A stretch of 5,172 nt of DNA from Candidatus Solibacter sp. (GTDB taxonomy: Bacteria > Acidobacteriota > Terriglobia > Bryobacterales > Bryobacteraceae): assembly GCA_017883345.1 (NCBI GenBank), contig JADGNT010000435.1, positions 1 through 5,172 on the forward strand, read 5' to 3'. Positions 1 to 5,172 of this stretch are shown here, one piece after another (within the stretch, counting starts at the first letter, position 1; each line of letters opens with the position of its first letter). The notes under the pieces were generated by a model, which saw nothing but the letters and a program-made list of their open reading frames with translations, was not told the origin of the DNA and did no database searches. The position numbers and the translations under genes are program-made.

Positions 1-1071
1 TACAATCTCGGCTTCGTCCTGCCTGTGGCGTTGGACCTGGCCACTTACATCGCGGCCGCACCCTCGGACGATGGCAGACTACGCATCTATTCGGAAGACC
101 GCCGGGAACAGCGCGAGTTCGACGCGGCGTCCCTCGGCTCCGTGGAGCCCACCCACGAGTGGACCGACTACCCCATCGGCGTCGCCCAGGAACTGGTGCG
201 CGCCGGCGTGCCGGTGGAGGGGGCCAATCTGCTGATCCGCAGCACGGTGCCGGATGGCTCGGGCCTCAGTTCCTCGGCGGCGCTGGAGGTGTCTTCCGCG
301 CTGGCGCTGCTCGCCGGGCGCGAGTTCGACCCGTTGGAACTGGCCAAGCTCTGCCAGCGCGCCGAGCGCAATTTCGTGGGCATGCCGTGCGGCATCATGG
401 ACCAGTACATCGCGATTTTCGGGCGCGCCCATTCCGCGGTGGAGATCGATTGCCGCAGCCTGGGGCACCGGTTTGTGAAACTGCCCGAAGACATCGCCTT
501 CGTCGCGGTCAACACCATGGTGAAGCACGCGCTCTCTGGCTCGGCATACCGCGATCGGGTGCGCGAGTGCGCGGCGGCAGTCGAAGGCATCGAGGCGGTC
601 TACCCGGACGTGCAGAGTCTGCGCGACGTCTCGCCGGAGCAGTTTGCGGGCGTGGCATCGCGCCTGCCCGAAGTAGTCGCGCGGCGCGCGCGCCATGTGG
701 TGACGGAAGATGCGCGCGTCAACCGCTTCGTGGAGGCTAGCACGCACGGCGACGTGACCGGCATGGGCAAGCTGATGGTGGACTCGCACCGCAGCCTGCA
801 ACACGATTACGAGGTCAGTTGCGCGGAATTGGATTTCCTGGTGGACGCCGCGTTGCGAATCGACGGCGTGTACGGGTCGCGCATGACCGGCGGCGGATTC
901 GGCGGATGTACCGTGACCCTGCTGCGCACGGAGGCAGCCGCGAGTTTCCGCGCGAGCATCGCGCGAGCTTACCAACAGCAGTTCGGCGTGACGCCGCGGA
1001 TTTATTCCTGCGAGCCTTCGGAAGGCGCGGGGGAAGTGAAGAAACTTGAGACGATCCCCGCGCTCGCCTGA
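1..1071 (+). CDS. galK: Galactokinase, 5' end outside the window
   Basis: Galactokinase is a cytoplasmic GHMP-family kinase that phosphorylates alpha-D-galactose at C1 with ATP, the first committed step of the Leloir pathway. The reading frame is open from base 1 and starts with YNLGFVLP, which matches the residues just after the galactokinase signature GEHTDYN, so only about 30-40 N-terminal residues are missing. The GTG at 25 is internal and is not the true start. Visible motifs are GLSSSA (bases 262-279, GHMP phosphate-binding motif 2), CGIMDQ with the catalytic Asp codon at 400-402, IDCRSLG (substrate region), and MTGGGFGGC near 883-909 (motif 3). The end SCEPSEGAG resembles the usual family C-terminus. 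The gene looks intact and ends in TGA at 1069-1071. No other gal gene is in view, so its operon context is unknown. Confidence 0.96.
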   Translation, partial: YNLGFVLPVALDLATYIAAAPSDDGRLRIYSEDRREQREFDAASLGSVEPTHEWTDYPIGVAQELVRAGVPVEGANLLIRSTVPDGSGLSSSAALEVSSALALLAGREFDPLELAKLCQRAERNFVGMPCGIMDQYIAIFGRAHSAVEIDCRSLGHRFVKLPEDIAFVAVNTMVKHALSGSAYRDRVRECAAAVEGIEAVYPDVQSLRDVSPEQFAGVASRLPEVVARRARHVVTEDARVNRFVEASTHGDVTGMGKLMVDSHRSLQHDYEVSCAELDFLVDAALRIDGVYGSRMTGGGFGGCTVTLLRTEAAASFRASIARAYQQQFGVTPRIYSCEPSEGAGEVKKLETIPALA

Positions 1072-1194
1072 CTAGTTGGCAAAAGACAAAAAGAATGTCC
1101 TCCGTGGCGGGGAGATTCGTTCTGAATCCCGTGCCCATGGAAGAATTTGTCGCGTCGCTCCTTAGTCCTGTCATTGGTAGCAGTGGTAGCAGCA

Positions 1195-1220
1195 GTGGGC
1201 CGGGCACACGTCCGGCCCAC
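1195..1220. terminator. GC-rich hairpin between convergent galK and the thioredoxin-like remnant
   Basis: GTGGGCCGG (1195-1203) and CCGGCCCAC (1212-1220) are perfect 9-base inverted arms around an 8-base loop. The site lies between galK (plus strand) and a minus-strand remnant, where a bidirectional terminator would be expected. There is no T-run on either side, so it is not a canonical Rho-independent terminator. It could equally be a dispersed intergenic repeat. Just before it (about 1174-1194) is a short TGGTAGCAG direct repeat. Confidence 0.4.
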
Positions 1221-1225
1221 AAATG

Positions 1226-1384
1226 TTATTGGCCGCCCGCTGTCTTCTCCAGCATCTCGAGCAGACGTTTTTCCCACTCCGTATTCTGGCTGCTGTACGC
1301 TCTCTGCTCCCATTGCAGTGTGCTTTTCGAATCCACGATCCAGTTACGCGGAATACTGACTCGCGGGAGCATCAATTCCACCAT
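1226..1384 (-). pseudogene. C-terminal remnant of a TlpA/thioredoxin-like protein
   Basis: On the minus strand a frame from ATG (1384-1382) to TAA (1228-1226) encodes 52 residues. It includes LMLPRVSIPRNWIVD followed by SKSTLQWEQ and a helical, charged tail with EWEKRLLEMLEK. The cis-Pro segment followed by a beta strand ending in an Asp (IPRNWIVD) and then a short turn and another strand is the C-terminal half of a thioredoxin fold as seen in TlpA/redoxin proteins. The N-terminal half with the CxxC active site is absent: upstream on the minus strand the same frame meets TAG within about 20 codons through unrelated GC-rich sequence. I infer a truncated gene fragment. A genuine 52-residue protein is possible but would lack the redox site. 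The family call is from memory of motif style, not from a search. Confidence 0.55.
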
Positions 1385-1705
1385 GGGCGGCGCCAGCGGC
1401 GCCGTCCGCTGCGCGAAATGCGGGCGCCCGATGTACTATCTCTGCATTCCTCGGATGTCGGGCGACCGAGGCCCGAGTGTCAGCCGCCAAGCCCGCCCAA
1501 GCCAAAGCAATGAAACGCCCGTCGGGCCGATTGCCGGTGCCGTTCGTGTGGATCCGAGCCGCCGTCGACCAGCCGCCCGCGTTCGATTGCGCGCGGCCCC
1601 ATGCAGCCGTTGAACGGCCCGCGCAGCACACGCCGCCGCGCGGCCGCAACCGACCGCCCCAGCGCGGCGACCCGACCGGGTACCGCCGATCCCGCGCAGC
1701 CCGGT
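1385..1705. other. GC-rich intergenic stretch with no supportable gene
   Basis: About 320 bases between the thioredoxin-like remnant and the hsd operon. Several short open frames exist on both strands, but their translations are Arg/Ala/Pro-rich and differ in every frame, as expected of GC-rich non-coding DNA. None has a recognisable domain or a clear ribosome binding site. Small inverted repeats are present, for example CAGCGG (1394-1399) with CCGCTG (1406-1411). It may be decayed coding sequence. I see no tRNA, insertion-sequence end or CRISPR repeat. Confidence 0.5.
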
Positions 1706-1734
1706 TTGCATGACAGGCGTAAGCCGCTTATGGT
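1706..1734 (+). promoter_or_regulatory. Weak sigma70-like promoter candidate for the hsd operon
   Basis: TTGCAT (1706-1711) and TATGGT (1729-1734) are separated by exactly 17 bases. They match the -35 and -10 consensus at about 3 of 6 and 4 of 6 positions. The site is where GC-rich sequence gives way to more AT-rich sequence, about 100 bases before hsdM. The match is weak, and other placements between 1700 and 1790 are possible. Confidence 0.25.
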
Positions 1735-1794
1735 AGATCTATGCCTTAGAGAACTGCGAGTATTGCTACTGATCTTCAATCTCCGGAGAGGCCG

Positions 1795-1836
1795 ATGACC
1801 GTCCCATATTGCCGGATTCAACCGCTCAACACTTAA
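1795..1836 (+). CDS. Possible 13-codon leader peptide abutting hsdM
   Basis: An ATG at 1795 is preceded at good spacing by GGAGAG (1785-1790), the clearest Shine-Dalgarno-like sequence in this region. It opens a 13-residue frame, MTVPYCRIQPLNT, ending in TAA at 1834-1836. The next base begins an in-frame GTG of the hsdM reading frame (1837), and the preferred hsdM ATG is at 1849. hsdM itself has only a poor ribosome binding site (AAGTGA, 1835-1840), so reinitiation from this short frame could drive hsdM translation. There is no evidence of conservation; a chance frame is equally likely. Confidence 0.25.
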   Translation: MTVPYCRIQPLNT

Positions 1837-1848
1837 GTGACCCCTTTC

Positions 1849-3303
1849 ATGTTTGAACAAGCCTTCAAGAACATCGACGACGTTCTCTGGAAAGAGGCCG
1901 GCTGCACCACCGAGTTGGACTATACCGAGCAGACCTCGTGGCTCCTCTTCCTGAAATACCTGGACGGGCTGGAGCAGGACAAAGCCGACGAAGCCGCGCT
2001 GGACCGCAAGAAGTACACCTTCATCCTCGACAAGCCCTATCGCTGGGACACGTGGGCCGCGCCCAGGGGCAGGGACGGCCAGATCGACCATAACCGGGCG
2101 CTGACCGGCGACGACCTCCGCGACTTCGTCAACCAGAAGCTCTTCCCCTACCTGCACGGCTTCAAGCAAAAGGCCACGGGACCGAACACCATCGAATACA
2201 AGATCGGCGAGATCTTCGGCGAGATCAAGAACAAGATCTCCAGCGGCTACAATCTGCGCGAGATCATCGACCACATCGACGAACTGCGCTTCCGCTCGCA
2301 GACCGAGAAGCACGAGCTGTCGCATCTCTACGAGGCCAAGATCCGCAACATGGGCAACGCCGGGCGCAACGGCGGCGAGTATTACACCCCGCGCCCGCTG
2401 ATCCGCGCCATGGTGCGGGTGGTGCGGCCCAAAATCGGCGAGCGCGTCTACGATGGCGCCGCCGGCTCGGCGGGCTTTCTGTGCGAGTCGTTCGATTTCA
2501 TGAAGGCCAAACCCGGCCTCACCACCAGGGAATTCTCCACGCTTCAGAGCCACACCTTCTACGGCAAGGAAAAGAAGTCGCTGGCCTACGTCATCGCGAT
2601 CATGAACATGATCCTGCATGGCATCGATACGCCGAACATCGTCCACTCCAATACCCTCACCGAGAACCTCGCCGACATACAGGAAAAGGACCGCTTCGAG
2701 GTGGTGCTGGCCAATCCGCCTTTCGGCGGGAAGGAGCGCAAGGAAGTGCAGCAGAACTTCCCCATACGGACCGGCGAGACGGCGTTCCTCTTCCTCCAGC
2801 ACTTCATCAAGATTCTGAAGGCGGGCGGGCGCGGCGGCGTGGTCATCAAGAATACTTTCCTCTCCAACACCGACAACGCTTCCGTGAGTTTGCGCAAGCT
2901 GCTGCTGGAAAGCTGCCACCTGCACACCGTGCTCGATTGCCCCGGCGGCACCTTCCAGGGCGCGGGCGTGAAGACCGTGGTGCTGTTCTTTGAGAAGGGC
3001 ACCAAGACGCGCAAGGTCTGGTATTACCAGCTCGACCCCGGACGCAACCTCGGCAAGACCAACCCGCTGAACGACGCCGACCTCGCCGAGTTCGTTGCGT
3101 TGCAGGCGACGTGCGCCGATTCGCCCAAGTCCTGGACGGTGGACGCAAAGTCCATCGACCCGGCGACCTTCGACCTCTCCGTAAAGAACCCGAACGGCGG
3201 CGAGGTGGTGGTCCACCGCAGCCCCGAGGAGATCATGGACGAAATCGCCGCGCTGGATGCCGAGAGCGCGGCGGTGCTGGAAACCATTCGGGGGCTATTG
3301 TGA
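1849..3303 (+). CDS. hsdM: Type I restriction-modification DNA methyltransferase subunit M
   Basis: HsdM is the N6-adenine methyltransferase subunit of type I systems. It forms M2S with HsdS to methylate a bipartite target using S-adenosylmethionine, and R subunits join for restriction. The product is 484 residues, a normal length. The N-terminal helical domain (about 1-130; AFKNIDDVLWKEAGCTTELD) is followed by the catalytic domain with EYYTPRPL (about 177-184), SAM motif I in the variant form DGAAGSAGF (about 202-210, where many relatives have DPACGTGGF), and catalytic motif IV NPPF (about 289-292, within VVLANPPFGGKE). I prefer ATG 1849 because relatives begin MFEQAFKNID; GTG at 1837 would add four residues. 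The stop overlaps the next gene by GTGA. The gene looks intact and functional. A long minus-strand frame opposite it is a shadow. Confidence 0.95.
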   Translation: MFEQAFKNIDDVLWKEAGCTTELDYTEQTSWLLFLKYLDGLEQDKADEAALDRKKYTFILDKPYRWDTWAAPRGRDGQIDHNRALTGDDLRDFVNQKLFPYLHGFKQKATGPNTIEYKIGEIFGEIKNKISSGYNLREIIDHIDELRFRSQTEKHELSHLYEAKIRNMGNAGRNGGEYYTPRPLIRAMVRVVRPKIGERVYDGAAGSAGFLCESFDFMKAKPGLTTREFSTLQSHTFYGKEKKSLAYVIAIMNMILHGIDTPNIVHSNTLTENLADIQEKDRFEVVLANPPFGGKERKEVQQNFPIRTGETAFLFLQHFIKILKAGGRGGVVIKNTFLSNTDNASVSLRKLLLESCHLHTVLDCPGGTFQGAGVKTVVLFFEKGTKTRKVWYYQLDPGRNLGKTNPLNDADLAEFVALQATCADSPKSWTVDAKSIDPATFDLSVKNPNGGEVVVHRSPEEIMDEIAALDAESAAVLETIRGLL

Positions 3304-4475
3304 AGGCCAATGTTGCGTTTTTCGACGGCATCCGCGAACTGATCGCCGGGGCGCGCACCACCGTGGCGCGCGGTGTGGACCTGGTTCAAGTCCACACCAA
3401 CTTCGAGATCGGCCGCCGCATCGTCCAGGAGGAGTTGCGAGGTAAGGACCGGGCCGCCTATGGAGAGCAGATCATCCGGACGCTGGCGGACCGGCTGACG
3501 GGAGAGTTCGGCCGAGGGTTCTCGCTCTCCAACCTTAAGTCCATGCGGCAGTTCTACTTACAGAACCAGGATCGAATTGGCCAGTCAGTGACTGGCCAAT
3601 TTGAGACCCCGGCAATTGGCCAGACGCTGTCTGGCCAATTCAACGCTCCCTCAATTGGTCAGTCAGTGACTGACCAATTGGACGCTCCCCAGAAAAGCCA
3701 GTCACTGACTGGCCAATTGGCAATTTTCCAGTCATTGACTGGAAAATTGGAAACTCCTCCTCCCCGGCCCTTCACCCTGAGCTGGACTCATTACGTCTTC
3801 CTGCTCCGTATCGAGAACCCTAACGAGCGCAGTTTCTATGAGATAGAGGCCAGCGAGCAGAACTGGACGGTGCGTCAACTCAAGCGCCAGTTCGATTCCG
3901 GCCTGTACGAGCGCCTCGCCCTCAGCCGGGACAAAGAGGGTATTCGCAGGCTCGCCCGGGAAGGCCAGACCGTTGGACAGGCGAGCGACCTGCTGAAGGA
4001 ACCCCTGGTTCTGGAGTTCCTCGGCCTGGATGAGCGCAGCCAATATTCCGAGTCCGACCTGGAGACCGCCATCATCGGCCAGATCGAGCGTTTCCTGCTG
4101 GAAATGGGCAAAGGCTTCCTCTTCGAGGCGCGGCAGAGGCGGTTCACCTTCGACGAAGACCACTTCTTCGTGGATCTGGTTTTCTACAACCGCCTGCTGC
4201 GCTGCTATGTGCTGATCGATCTGAAACTCGGCAAGGTCGCCCATCAGGACCTGGGGCAGATGCAGATGTACGTGAACTACTTCGATCGCTTCGTGAAAAC
4301 CGCCGAGGAGAATTCCACCATCGGCATCGTGCTCTGCAAGCAGAAGAACAAGGCGCTGGTGGAAATCACCCTGCCCAAGGACGCCAACATCCACGCGCGG
4401 GAATATCAGCTCTACCTGCCCAGCAAAGACGAATTGCAGCAAAAGCTCATGGAGTGGATCGGGGCGCGGGGATGA
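3300..4475 (+). CDS. YhcG/DUF1016-family PD-(D/E)XK nuclease with an expanded palindromic repeat linker
   Basis: The product is 391 residues from GTG 3300, which overlaps the hsdM stop by four bases and has GGGGG at 3290-3294 upstream. Domains in order: an N-terminal DUF1016-type helical domain (about 5-90; VHTNFEIGRRIVQEE and FSLSNLKSMRQFYL are typical), a repeat linker (93-153), the continuation FTLSWTHYVFLLRI (about 158-171), and a C-terminal PD-(D/E)XK nuclease core (about 210-385). Likely catalytic residues are D292 in VDLVFY and D307/K309 in IDLK, with a downstream GQMQMYVNYFD motif. Family members have been linked to defence loci and to DNA repair or recombination, but the biochemical role here is inferred. 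Sitting between hsdM and hsdS with overlapping stops and starts, it is probably co-translated with the R-M genes. Relatives usually have a short QTLS-type segment before LSW(S/T)HY, so the roughly 60-residue repeat looks like an expansion of it. Confidence 0.9.
   Translation: MKANVAFFDGIRELIAGARTTVARGVDLVQVHTNFEIGRRIVQEELRGKDRAAYGEQIIRTLADRLTGEFGRGFSLSNLKSMRQFYLQNQDRIGQSVTGQFETPAIGQTLSGQFNAPSIGQSVTDQLDAPQKSQSLTGQLAIFQSLTGKLETPPPRPFTLSWTHYVFLLRIENPNERSFYEIEASEQNWTVRQLKRQFDSGLYERLALSRDKEGIRRLAREGQTVGQASDLLKEPLVLEFLGLDERSQYSESDLETAIIGQIERFLLEMGKGFLFEARQRRFTFDEDHFFVDLVFYNRLLRCYVLIDLKLGKVAHQDLGQMQMYVNYFDRFVKTAEENSTIGIVLCKQKNKALVEITLPKDANIHAREYQLYLPSKDELQQKLMEWIGARG
3575..3748 (+). repeat. Array of five in-frame palindromes within the yhcG-like gene
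   Basis: Palindrome 1, 3575-3601: arms AATTGGCCAGTCA and TGACTGGCCAATT around one base, extendable to 3572-3604 with one mismatch. Palindrome 2, 3614-3640: arms AATTGGCCAGAC and GTCTGGCCAATT around three bases. Palindrome 3, 3652-3680: 14-base arms with core GGTCAGTCA and TGACTGACC. Palindrome 4, 3697-3713: 8-base arms GCCAGTCA and TGACTGGC; its outer left arm has decayed while its right flank keeps CAATT. Palindrome 5, 3721-3749: 14-base arms with core TTTTCCAGTCA and TGACTGGAAAA. Centres at 3588, 3627, 3666, 3705 and 3735 give spacing 39, 39, 39 and 30, all multiples of three. Spacers are 12, 12, 12 and 3 bases, and the second and third share ACGCTCCC. The encoded units are IGQSVTGQFETPA, IGQTLSGQFNAPS, IGQSVTDQLDAPQ, KSQSLTGQLA and IFQSLTGKLETPP. 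Confidence 0.95.
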
Positions 4476-4874
4476 AGGCGGGGTGGCAACTGCGGAAGTT
4501 GGGAGATGTCTGCCGGTTTGTCCGCGGACCATTTGGCGGCAGCCTAAAGAAGAGTGTGTTTGTCGCAGACGGATACGCAGTTTACGAGCAATCGCACGCA
4601 ATCTACGAGCAGTTCGAGGAAATCCGATATTTCGTCGAAGACGACAAGTTCCGGGAGATGCAACGTTTCGAGATTCACTCGAATGACCTAATAATGAGTT
4701 GCTCAGGAACCATGGGAAAAGTCGCTATCGTGCCCGAAGGTATCCGGCGCGGGATCATCAACCAGGCATTGCTAAAGTTATCCCCAATGTTTACAGCACT
4801 TTTGACCCGGTAGACAAATACAAGTTATCGCCGTCTAGTGCTATCTCGTCACACTTCCTGAAATACTGGATGGA
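4472..4874 (+). pseudogene. hsdS: Type I specificity subunit S, frameshifted and truncated
   Basis: HsdS normally has two target-recognition domains separated by helices, about 400 residues in all. Here ATG 4472 overlaps the previous stop (ATGA). The frame opens MKAGWQLRKLGDVCRFVRGPFGG and continues through IHSNDLIMSCSGTMGKVAIVPEG and INQALLKLSP, which are standard first-TRD features. It stops at 4811-4813 after 113 residues. Continuation is in the +1-related frame from 4786: NVYSTFDPVDKY, then ISSHFLKYWMD (to about 4874), a typical HsdS segment. One missing base in or next to the CCCC run at 4782-4785 explains the shift. Even with the frame restored only about 135 residues remain before the sequence changes to hsdR. 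The DNA target therefore cannot be specified as usual. A sequencing indel is possible for the frameshift, but not for the loss of the rest of the gene. Confidence 0.85.
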
Positions 4875-5172
4875 CCGGGACCCGAGCCGGGGCCGCGTCC
4901 GGCGAAGATCAAAGTAAAACTGGCCGATGGCAAAGCGCGCACCATCCAGCATATGATGATGACCAGCTTCTGGCACCCCGACGGCACGCCGATGTCGGCG
5001 CAGCAGTTCCTGGAGATGCTATTCGGCAAACTGCCGGAGTTTTTCAAGGACGAAGCCGAGCTGCGCACCCTGTGGAGCGACCCCGACACGCGTGCCAGGC
5101 TGCTCGAAGGGCTGGCGGAGAAGGGTTTCGGCCGCCCGCAGATGGCCGAGATGCAGAAGATTATGCACGCCG
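4872..5172 (+). pseudogene. hsdR: C-terminal part of type I restriction subunit R, 5' part missing, continues past the window
   Basis: HsdR is the ATP-dependent translocase and nuclease subunit of type I systems. From about 4872 a frame different from both hsdS frames reads a Gly/Pro/Glu-rich linker, then RPAKIKVKLADGKARTIQ (4896 onward), HMMMTSFWHPDGTPMSAQQF, LFGKLPEFFKDEAELRTLW and EKGFGRPQMAEMQKIMHA up to the window edge. This matches the C-terminal region of EcoEI-type R subunits, which lies after the helicase domains. No nuclease or helicase motifs precede it: the frame is closed by TAG at 4836-4838, and the sequence before about 4872 is hsdS. The first in-frame ATG is at 4953, without an obvious ribosome binding site. 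Probably a fragment left by a deletion, or an assembly join. Confidence 0.85.

Noticed and set aside
79..975. 298-residue minus-strand frame opposite galK
   Set aside because: The plus-strand frame carries all the galactokinase motifs. The minus-strand product is His/Arg/Ala-rich and unlike any family I recognise.
1095..1613. Plus-strand 172-residue frame with a CAKCGRPMYYLC segment that could suggest a zinc ribbon
   Set aside because: Only one Cys pair is well placed, the rest is low-complexity Arg/Pro/Ser, no ribosome binding site is seen, and it overlaps the better supported minus-strand thioredoxin-like remnant.
1480..3216. 578-residue open frame on the minus strand opposite hsdM
   Set aside because: It is antisense to a well-supported hsdM with catalytic motifs, its translation shows no domain, and it runs on into non-coding DNA. 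It is an effect of GC-rich codon use on the other strand.
3575..3748. CRISPR array
   Set aside because: The units are self-complementary along their whole length, the spacers are 12 or 3 bases and partly alike, and everything is in frame within a coding sequence. None of this fits CRISPR repeats and unique spacers.
3722..3748. Rho-independent terminator formed by the last palindrome
   Set aside because: There is no T-run after the stem, and the hairpin is in the middle of an intact gene followed by coupled hsdS.
3732..4601. 289-residue minus-strand frame opposite the nuclease gene
   Set aside because: It is a shadow of the PD-(D/E)XK coding frame and spans the boundary into hsdS, with no motif of its own.

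Overview
The window is GC-rich (about 60 percent by eye) bacterial chromosomal DNA. It is probably a soil- or metagenome-type organism. Acidobacteriota is a plausible host, judged only from the style of the galactokinase and of a thioredoxin-like fragment, and I hold that assignment loosely.

Layout. Bases 1-1071 hold most of a plus-strand galactokinase gene (galK) whose first codons lie before the window. A hairpin at 1195-1220 follows, then a minus-strand remnant of about 50 codons (1226-1384) resembling the C-terminal end of a TlpA/thioredoxin-like protein. Bases 1385-1790 are GC-rich with no gene I can support; a weak promoter candidate sits at their end.

From 1849 to the window end runs a type I restriction-modification locus on the plus strand: hsdM (intact), then a YhcG/DUF1016-family PD-(D/E)XK nuclease gene (intact), then a broken hsdS, then the C-terminal part of hsdR. 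hsdM/yhcG overlap by GTGA and yhcG/hsdS by ATGA, so they look like one translationally coupled operon. hsdS covers only the first part of one target-recognition domain, changes frame near a CCCC run, and joins abruptly to hsdR C-terminal sequence in a third frame. Most of hsdS and the N-terminal two thirds or more of hsdR are therefore missing, either by genuine deletion or by misassembly. As read, the locus could make the methyltransferase subunit and the YhcG-like protein, but not a complete specificity subunit.

The most striking structure is inside the yhcG-like gene. At 3575-3748 five related palindromes follow one another in frame (centre spacing 39, 39, 39 and 30 bases), four of them perfect over 12-14-base arms. 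They differ from each other by paired changes on the two arms, so palindromy is kept while the encoded amino acids change. This suggests that the DNA or RNA fold itself, or a hairpin-templated copying process, shapes this stretch. The encoded Gln/Ser/Thr-rich repeat forms an extended linker between the N-terminal DUF1016 domain and the C-terminal nuclease domain.
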